Positions 8,701 to 13,779 of a stretch of 25,600 nucleotides of DNA are shown in pieces. Numbering within the stretch: position 1 is the first letter of the stretch; every line of letters starts with the position of its first letter. The stretch spans positions 1 through 25,600 of the forward strand of contig JBBSUX010000010.1 of NCBI GenBank assembly GCA_038234045.1, in the 5' to 3' direction. The notes below the pieces were generated by a model, which saw only the letters and a program-made list of their open reading frames with translations, did no database searches and had not been told where the DNA came from. Made by a program: the position numbers and the translations under genes. Origin of the DNA: JBBSUX01 sp038234045. Lineage in GTDB: Bacteria; Pseudomonadota; Gammaproteobacteria; Burkholderiales; Burkholderiaceae_C.

Positions 8701-9538
8701 CACCCTTTACGTTGCCACCACGCGTGCGCGGCGCTGGCTGGTCCTGTCCTCGGTAGAGTCCGGTCGTACGACGCAACCCGGTAGTTGGCGGGAGAGGATC
8801 TCGCCGCTCGCGACGTCGGTTGAGGTGGCGCCCGCTCGACTTGTGGGGCACGACGCGGCGGAAGAGTCGGTGGGTGCTTCCCTTGCGCACGCCTCAAATG
8901 CAGCAAACGAAGTTGCGGGAGATAGTGGAGAATTCTTCATGCGTTTTATTGCTCCAGCGGTTGAAGAGAAAGCGCAACCAGCTATAAATAACGTAGTAAA
9001 TCCGCATTTGCGGCCTGATGGGGAGGCCGCAGTCGGGCTGGCAATGCACCGCTTGCTGGAGTGGGCGCCGACCCTGAGCGCTGCCACATCCGCGGCCGGT
9101 TCGCCGGAGGCGGGATTGGGTAAGGAAAACGGAGAGCCGCCTGAGGCCGCGCTCCTCGCCGCCGGGCGCCTGGCCGCAGTGCAGCGCGAATTCCGGCTCA
9201 ACGCAACCCAACTCGATCGTGCTGCCTCGCTGGCCAGCCGCATTCATGGCGGGCAGGGTGCCTGGGCCTGGGATGCGTCGCAACTCAGCTGGGATGCGAA
9301 CGAAGTTCATCTGAACCATGAGGGCCGGGCCTATCGGCTTGACCGTCTGGTCCAGCGGTGTGATGACGCCAGCTGGTGGGTGCTTGATTTCAAGTCTGCC
9401 TACCAGCCGCAGCAACAGCCGCTGTTGATGGCGCAGTTGCGCGATTACCGCGCTGCTGTCATGGCCGTGCGCCCGGGGCAGACGGTACACGCCGCATTGC
9501 TGGGTGGCGACGGTGTGTTGGTCCTTGTGGACCCATAA
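5723..9538 (+). CDS. addA: AddA-like UvrD-family helicase with C-terminal nuclease
   Basis: This is the motor subunit of the end-processing complex, 1271 residues of superfamily 1A helicase plus RecB nuclease. The Walker A motif ACAGAGKT has K53, motif Ia is ITFTRKAAGEM, and Walker B is LLIDEFQDT with D436 and E437. Motif III is VGDPKQSIYRFR, motif V is LLTVHGAKGLEADLV, and motif VI is LYVATTRARRWL. The C-terminal nuclease has GLAMHRLLEW, RLDRLV and VLDFKSAY (D1222, K1224). It lacks the cysteine cluster, as AddA proteins do. The GTG start directly abuts the addB stop and has GGAG seven bases upstream, so the two are co-translated. The first codons are an unusual Val-Thr repeat made by three tandem CGTAAC units. 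Several linkers (about 6104-6140, 8100-8220, 8926-9005) are much more AT-rich than the motif-bearing parts. Confidence 0.88.
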   Translation: MISVTVTVTASVTDSPELAYEHNDRRISRAEFYAIACDPRRSVAVEACAGAGKTWMLVSRIVRALLEGAEPHEILAITFTRKAAGEMRGRLHEWLSRFATLDDAALSAELEMRGIRIDGAGRRLGGHGQASAKNINEKGSERNPDLRIQLSQLQQKVLQAGRPVQVRTFHSWFGALLKNAPLAVMRELGLPQPYTLLEDDKEAVAAVWRPFHRMVIADTQLHADFDALVARHGRSQTKKALGAALTRRTEFELADRVGQVEEAVPRCTTQFCDLGDVQEPCEALAEPAVRARWLARAAALGREKNKTPQSTAAAVIDAFAMPSGAAVIAALRKAFFVATEDRLNKNLQKFEAALEAEIELQLLCAAQHQHDAWLHHHRMARLTRVLLACFAEVKRANGWVDMNDVERAAHRLLSDDALAGWVQQRLDVRVKHLLIDEFQDTNPLQWQALHSWLSGYAGSGGGASGPDGSAAPGVFIVGDPKQSIYRFRRAEPQVFRAAQRFVVEGLGGDWLACDHTFRNAPAVVAAVNGALMAAQEQGEFDGYRAHTTESQAEGAVLCLPPIPRAQAEDASDSFASGDGGVSEGRAEKLRSGPYAADQLGGDSDNVDGDETDPDWRDSLTTPRTLVEESLRRRECLQAARWLAAEMPRRALNPGAVMVLSRRRAALSFMEDALRDMGIPTQQPEKGELRDAPEVQDIIALLDVLVSPGHDLSLARALRSPVFGCTDDDLVQIALALRALRLHRELSETAALSGSIAQMAEPVSSTAEGPRSTSARRPVAATATWFDVLTQFAPSDVSVDRKPVSVIGTKSEVVLDRQSLPAHLRAIGVTLLRWREWLQRLPPHDAIDAIYHDGDVLARFAAAAPDALRAMVLARLRAVPGAALAIDGGRYVTPYRLVRALKAGGIKAPMRADTDAVRLLTVHGAKGLEADLVLLLDTEPSPPRSESMTALVDWPGESAVPTRFAFIEKESRPPPSAAAAMEAERLARQREEINTLYVATTRARRWLVLSSVESGRTTQPGSWRERISPLATSVEVAPARLVGHDAAEESVGASLAHASNAANEVAGDSGEFFMRFIAPAVEEKAQPAINNVVNPHLRPDGEAAVGLAMHRLLEWAPTLSAATSAAGSPEAGLGKENGEPPEAALLAAGRLAAVQREFRLNATQLDRAASLASRIHGGQGAWAWDASQLSWDANEVHLNHEGRAYRLDRLVQRCDDASWWVLDFKSAYQPQQQPLLMAQLRDYRAAVMAVRPGQTVHAALLGGDGVLVLVDP
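5732..5749 (+). repeat. three tandem CGTAAC hexamers at the start of the addA-like gene
   Basis: Codons 4-9 encode Val-Thr-Val-Thr-Val-Thr through three exact copies of a six-base unit, followed by a degenerate fourth unit (cgcgtccgttac). Copy-number change would keep the frame, so it would alter N-terminal length or initiation-region structure and not switch the gene on and off. Confidence 0.7.
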
Positions 9539-9597
9539 GAAGCGCGAGTGTTCGGCTGGTTGCGTCGCAGTGCCGCGCGGTGGTGACAATCAAGTCT

Positions 9598-11082
9598 ATG
9601 TCCGATATTGCTTCCTCCGTTCCGCCCGACTCCTCTGCAGCTGCGACTGGTCCGGATCGAGAACCTTCTCAAACCCGCTCTGAATCGACGCCGCACGTGG
9701 TTGTCATCGGCGCCGGGCCGGCCGGCCTCATGGCGGCAGAAGCATTGGCGGCCAAAGGCGTCGCGGTCGACGTCTATGACGCCATGGCGACCCCGGGTCG
9801 CAAGTTTCTGCTGGCCGGGCGGGGTGGCCTCAATCTGACGCATTCAGAACCAGCGGAGTCGTTCCGGCGACGCTACGGAGCACGCGAGGTCGACGTGGGT
9901 CGCTGGCTGGACGAGTTCGACTCCGACGCCTTGCGCGCCTGGGTCGAGCAGCTCGGCATTGAAACCTTTGTCGGCAGCTCCGGGCGTGTGTTTCCGGTAG
10001 CGATGAAAGCGGCGCCCTTGCTGCGGGCCTGGCTCGAACGGCTGCGTGCATCGGGCGTGCGCTTTCACATGCGTCATCGCTGGGCGGGTTGGGCCGATGA
10101 GGGCGCGCCCTCATCGGCAAAATCCGACTCCGCCGACTCCGCCGAGCACCTGGCCGCGTTCAATGGTGCGCTGCGCTTCGTGTCGCCACAGGGCGAGGTA
10201 CAAGTGCATGCTGACGCCGTGGTTCTTGCGCTGGGCGGCGCGAGCTGGCGCCGGTTGGGTTCGGACGGCGCCTGGGTGCCATGGCTGGAGGCTGCTGGCG
10301 TGGGCGTCGCGCCACTGGTGGCGGCCAATTGTGGATTCGATGTGGCCGGCCGGCCCGCCATAGAAGCAACGGTGGAAACGCGTCGCAGTTTCCTGCGCGA
10401 ACTCGTCGGCGCCGCACCGTCCGAGCCCACCGTGGGATGGAGCGCTTATTTTGCTGAGCGCTGGGCCGGCAAGCCGCTCAAATCAGTCGCCTTGCGCTTC
10501 GAAGACGGCCACGGCGGACATTTTCAGCGCCGTGGCGAATGCATGGCCACCGCCACCGGCCTGGAAGGCAGCCTCATCTATGCGGCCTCCGCTTTACTAC
10601 GCGACGAGATTGCGCATTCAGGCGCGGCGACCTTGCACCTCGACCTGCTACCGGACTGGCCCGAAGAGCGCGTGTTGAAGGAAGTGGCGCATCCCCGCGG
10701 ATCCCGCTCGCTCTCCACGCACCTTAAAAGCCGCCTGGGTCTCGATGGTGTCAAGACCGGGCTCCTGCATGAATTGCTCGAAAAGCCGGAGCTTGCAGAT
10801 CCAGCGATCCTGGCCGCGCGGATCAAGGCACTGCCGATTACCTGCCTTGCAGCCCGACCGTTGGATGAAGCTATCAGTACAGCTGGTGGCGTGAGCTTTG
10901 CGAGTCTGGATGCGCGTCTGATGCTGCGTACCCTGCCGGGTGTTTTCGTGGCAGGAGAAATGCTGGACTGGGAGGCGCCGACCGGCGGTTACCTGCTTAA
11001 CGCCTGCATGGCGAGTGGCCTTGGCGCAGGTGCTGCCGCGGCGGATTTTGTGCTGGAGTCAAAACCCATCGCGAACTGCTGA
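9598..11082 (+). CDS. YhiN/HI0933-family FAD-dependent oxidoreductase
   Basis: This is a 494-residue flavoprotein of the BaiN/YhiN/HI0933 family, whose physiological substrate is generally unknown. The FAD-binding dinucleotide motif is GAGPAG (residues 38-43). The family hallmark GRKFLLAGRGGLNLTHS lies at about 67-83 and the C-terminal FAD signature VAGEMLDWEAPTGGY near the end. The detail resembles the longer Pseudomonas/Burkholderiales branch more than E. coli YhiN. The ATG at 9598 is preferred over GTG codons at 9580 and 9583, but no candidate has a convincing ribosome binding site. About 33 N-terminal residues precede the first beta strand and look disordered. A Ser/Asp-rich insert from residue 166 is encoded by a perfect 26-bp palindrome plus a 9-nt tandem duplication. 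It lies 59 nt after the AddA-like gene and may share its transcript. Confidence 0.88.
   Translation: MSDIASSVPPDSSAAATGPDREPSQTRSESTPHVVVIGAGPAGLMAAEALAAKGVAVDVYDAMATPGRKFLLAGRGGLNLTHSEPAESFRRRYGAREVDVGRWLDEFDSDALRAWVEQLGIETFVGSSGRVFPVAMKAAPLLRAWLERLRASGVRFHMRHRWAGWADEGAPSSAKSDSADSAEHLAAFNGALRFVSPQGEVQVHADAVVLALGGASWRRLGSDGAWVPWLEAAGVGVAPLVAANCGFDVAGRPAIEATVETRRSFLRELVGAAPSEPTVGWSAYFAERWAGKPLKSVALRFEDGHGGHFQRRGECMATATGLEGSLIYAASALLRDEIAHSGAATLHLDLLPDWPEERVLKEVAHPRGSRSLSTHLKSRLGLDGVKTGLLHELLEKPELADPAILAARIKALPITCLAARPLDEAISTAGGVSFASLDARLMLRTLPGVFVAGEMLDWEAPTGGYLLNACMASGLGAGAAAADFVLESKPIANC
10093..10118. repeat. perfect 26-bp palindrome inside the flavoprotein gene
   Basis: Bases 10093-10105 (gccgatgagggcg) are the exact reverse complement of 10106-10118, with no loop, centred on GGCGCGCC. 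It encodes part of a hydrophilic insert (residues 166-174). A tandem duplication of gactccgcc follows directly. It is not a plus-strand terminator because A, not T, follows the second arm. Confidence 0.85.
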
Positions 11083-11150
11083 GCCTCACCGGCACACCCG
11101 GCCACATCGGGACTTCGACAAGTTCCGCGGCACGCCAGCCGGACACTTCA

Positions 11151-12389
11151 GTGGATGTAGTGGCCAAGGCCATCGGCTGCATGCTCGCTATGGCGCTTGA
11201 CATCGTCAAACTCGCCAGCGAGGAAAAAATTTCCCAAGCGATTCTTCGCATCAGCCGCGACTGTCGCCCGCTGCTGGCGAAGCTTGTTGCCGGTTCCAGC
11301 GCTTTCGTCAAGCATGAGCAAGACCGCGCGGCACAGCTGGAACAGGATGCTGGCACCGCGTATCGACACGACCGCAACATCCTGGTGCTCGCCTGCGTGC
11401 TGGCGGTAGCCTTTGCGATCATTCTGGGCTGGTTGGTCAGCAGAGCCATCACTTCGCGTCTTGCAAGGGCGGTAAGCGTTGCAGAAGCGGTAGCGGCGGG
11501 CGACTTGGGAACCGACATCCTCGTCGACAGTACAGATGAAATGGGTCAGTTGCTGGGCGCGCTCAAACGTATGAATGCAAGTCTGCTCGTAACCGTCGGT
11601 CGGGTCCGCAGCTCTGCGGATGGCATTGCAACTGCATCGGCGGAAATCGCCATGGGCAACCAGGATCTTTCCGGTCGAACCGAGCAGCAAGCGAGTGCAC
11701 TGCAGGAAACGGCGGCGTCGATGCAACAGATGACGACGACCGTTCAACAGAATGCTGATAGCTCCCGCCAGGCAAGCCAGCTCGCCACTTCGACAGCCGA
11801 AGCTGCAGGGCGCGCCGGCAAGGTGGTGCAGCAGGTGGTCTCCACCATGGGCGAAATCTCGGCTTCCAGCCGCAAGATTTCCGACATCATTGGTGTGATC
11901 GACGGTATTGCCTTTCAGACCAATATTCTGGCGCTGAACGCGGCCGTAGAAGCGGCGCGGGCCGGTGAACAGGGCAGGGGCTTTGCTGTGGTCGCGAGTG
12001 AAGTGCGCAGCCTGGCGCAACGCTCCGCACAGGCCGCCCGCGAGATCAAGGGACTCATCGGCGACAGCGTTTCGAAGGTTGCAGTCGGCAGCGATCTTGT
12101 CAGTCAGGCGGGCTCATCGATGGAGGATGTGCAGGCGCAGGTGCAACGCATGACCGACCTGATCGCAGAAATCCACGCATCGACTGACGAGCAGAGCACA
12201 GGCATCGTGCAGGTGAACCAGGCCGTTGCCAGCATTGATCAGGGCACTCAGCAGAATGCTGCGCTGGTCGAAGAGAGCGCTGCTGCGGCCGAAAGCCTGA
12301 AGCTGCAAGCTGTCAGTTTGATGGAGGCAATCGCGGTTTTCCGCAGCGCTGCGCTGACATCCGTTCGACAACCGCTGCTCGCGGGCTGA
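11151..12389 (+). pseudogene. N-terminally truncated methyl-accepting chemotaxis protein
   Basis: Chemoreceptors signal to the CheA-CheW kinase complex. This 412-codon frame keeps only the last part of a four-helix-bundle sensor domain (about residues 1-75), the second membrane segment (about 77-98), a HAMP domain (about 97-150) and the whole cytoplasmic signalling domain. The conserved hairpin tip, IDGIAFQTNILALNAAVEAA with its continuation to EVRSLAQRSA, lies near 249-292. Full-length relatives begin about 170 residues earlier with a first membrane helix, which is absent. The upstream bases in this frame, back into the flavoprotein gene, do not look like receptor sequence. No CheR-tethering pentapeptide ends the protein. 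The GTG at 11151 has no clear ribosome binding site. A deletion that removed the 5' half is the best reading, although a constitutively biased short product could still be made. No other chemotaxis gene is nearby. Confidence 0.75.
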
Positions 12390-12416
12390 GCCTCGGCAGA
12401 AGCTGGTTCGGACAAT

Positions 12417-12441
12417 AAAAAGGGCCTTTCGGCCCTTTTTT
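12417..12441. terminator. bidirectional Rho-independent terminator
   Basis: aaaaagggcc and ggcccttttt flank a TTTC loop, giving a GC stem with A and T tracts on both sides. It serves the truncated chemoreceptor gene on the plus strand (28 nt after its stop) and the 4.5S RNA gene on the minus strand (about 8 nt beyond the mature end). Confidence 0.9.
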
Positions 12442-12448
12442 GCAATGT

Positions 12449-12550
12449 GGTTGACGAGCCTTACCCCCGGCACTGACTCCACAGTTAGGGCTGCTTGGTT
12501 CCCCACCTGACCCGTTTGGCCGCTTCGCCATGCGGGGAGGCCCGTCAACC
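12449..12550 (-). ncRNA. ffs: 4.5S signal recognition particle RNA
   Basis: This is the RNA scaffold of the signal recognition particle, which binds Ffh and targets inner-membrane proteins. On the minus strand the ends pair (ggttgacg with cgtcaacc), and the helix continues through GGCCT/AGGCT and CCCC/GGGG, giving one long hairpin of about 102 nt. The apex carries the conserved Ffh-binding region: GGGTCAGG, then UGG-GGAA-CCA with the GGAA tetraloop at 12499-12502, then AGCAGCC. This aligns with E. coli GGTCAGGTCCGGAAGGAAGCAGCC, with compensated changes in the pairs closing the loop. A -10-like TACAAT (12554-12559) lies just upstream and an intrinsic terminator just downstream. No protein is encoded here. 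The 5' end by pairing is about 12550; processing could shift it slightly. Confidence 0.93.
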
Positions 12551-12553
12551 TGA

Positions 12554-12559
12554 ATTGTA
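12554..12559 (-). promoter_or_regulatory. probable -10 element of ffs
   Basis: TACAAT on the minus strand matches the sigma-70 -10 consensus at five of six bases and lies four bases before the first paired base of the 4.5S RNA. No good -35 box stands at 16-18 bp; CTGACG at 12581-12586 is about 21 bp away. Confidence 0.45.
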
Positions 12560-12582
12560 CGGGAGCCCGTGAGCCTTTTTCG

Positions 12583-13722
12583 TCAGCGCAGCTGGAGATC
12601 CTCGGTTCCAAAGCTGATACCGAGCGGCTCGATCACGACCTGCTTCGCACCCGCTTCTACTGCGCCGGCGTGCAGCGCTTCCACACCCAGGTCGCGCGCG
12701 GTCTGCAGCGTCACTTCAACCTCGGATTCGCGAACGAAGAGAGCAAAACCTGCACCCATGTTGAGGGTGCTGTAGGCTTCGCGATCATCCTGGCGGGCAT
12801 GCTGCTGAATGAACTGCAGGACCGGCGGCACCGGTGGTACAGCGCGGATGCGATAAGTGAATTGCGAGGGGTGGCGCAGCAGCTTTCGCCAGCCGTGCCC
12901 GGTGATGTTGGCGCAATATTTCGGCGTAATGCCGGCCTTGAAGAGCGCTTCGGTCACGGGTGAATAAAGCACCGTGGGCGCGAGTAGGGCGTCGCCATAG
13001 GAAAGCCCGGGTGCTACTTCGGTCAAGTAGCCGTCGGGCAAGCGCTCGAGCAGCTTGCGGGCCAGGCTCAAGCCATTGGCATGAATGCCGCTCGATGCCA
13101 GCAGCACGATATGGTCGCCTGCCGCAAGGTCGTCCCCCAGGGAAAGGCGGGATTTCGGGTCGACGATGCCGGTGCAGGAGGCTGCCAGATCGATTCGGTT
13201 GCTTTCCACGATTCCCGCAAGTGCCGGCGTTTCGCCGCCGCCCCAGGCCACCCCGCAGATGTCGCAGGCTTTCTTCCATCCGGCCACCAGCGCCTGTGCG
13301 CGTTCGGCGTTGCCGAACCAGTCGCTACCGCCAGCGGCCCAATAGGCCTGCACCACCAGCGGTGTGGCGCCGACCGTGATCAGATCGTTGACCGCCATGG
13401 CGATCGTGTCCTGCGCGATGCCTTCGTAGTAACTTTTGCCGGTGAGCTCAGCCATGGCGTCTGCCACCAGCACCTTGCTGCCGAGGCATTCGACGATGCT
13501 TGCAAGGTAGAAGGGGCCGACATCCACCACATAGGCGGATTCGCCACGTGAAGCGGTGATTTCCGAGAACCCGTGCGCTGCGAGGTGACCGCCGGTGGCA
13601 GCAGCAGCGCGTTGGGCGCTGACCTTGAGCGGGTCGATCAGGTCGTAGTTGACGCCAGCCTGGTCGTAACTGAGCGTATCGGTGCCGGCTGGCGACGCGT
13701 TGGAGGAAGCGGAGGAATTCAT
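12583..13722 (-). CDS. AIR synthase-related (PurM-like) protein
   Basis: This 379-residue protein has the two-domain ATP-grasping fold of the PurM/PurL/SelD/HypE superfamily. Recognisable equivalents of PurM motifs are VNDLITVGATPL (111-122), GGGETPALAG (161-170), SSGIHANGLSL (210-220), LLAPTVLY (246-253), NITGHG (272-277) and LNMGAGF. However, the GTDGVGTK loop that defines true phosphoribosylformylglycinamidine cyclo-ligase is replaced by a VVDVGPFY segment, and the glycine-rich GGETAEMPG is altered. It therefore looks like a divergent paralogue and not the purine-pathway enzyme itself; its substrate is unknown. Databases often label such proteins as PurM by homology. It is divergent from dnaX across 57 bp and ends 33 bp before the ffs RNA on the same strand. 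The ribosome binding site is weak, so the start is uncertain by some codons. Confidence 0.8.
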   Translation of the reverse strand: MNSSASSNASPAGTDTLSYDQAGVNYDLIDPLKVSAQRAAAATGGHLAAHGFSEITASRGESAYVVDVGPFYLASIVECLGSKVLVADAMAELTGKSYYEGIAQDTIAMAVNDLITVGATPLVVQAYWAAGGSDWFGNAERAQALVAGWKKACDICGVAWGGGETPALAGIVESNRIDLAASCTGIVDPKSRLSLGDDLAAGDHIVLLASSGIHANGLSLARKLLERLPDGYLTEVAPGLSYGDALLAPTVLYSPVTEALFKAGITPKYCANITGHGWRKLLRHPSQFTYRIRAVPPVPPVLQFIQQHARQDDREAYSTLNMGAGFALFVRESEVEVTLQTARDLGVEALHAGAVEAGAKQVVIEPLGISFGTEDLQLR

Positions 13723-13779
13723 GGGGCGGGATTATCCGGTGAGCGGGATGCATGCCCACCGGTCCGTAAAATGCGGCCG

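Noticed and set aside
13573..13779. upstream extension of the dnaX frame
   Set aside because: The frame is open but lies antisense to the PurM-like gene. DnaX proteins begin MSYxVLARK, which fixes the start at 13780 or nine bases earlier.
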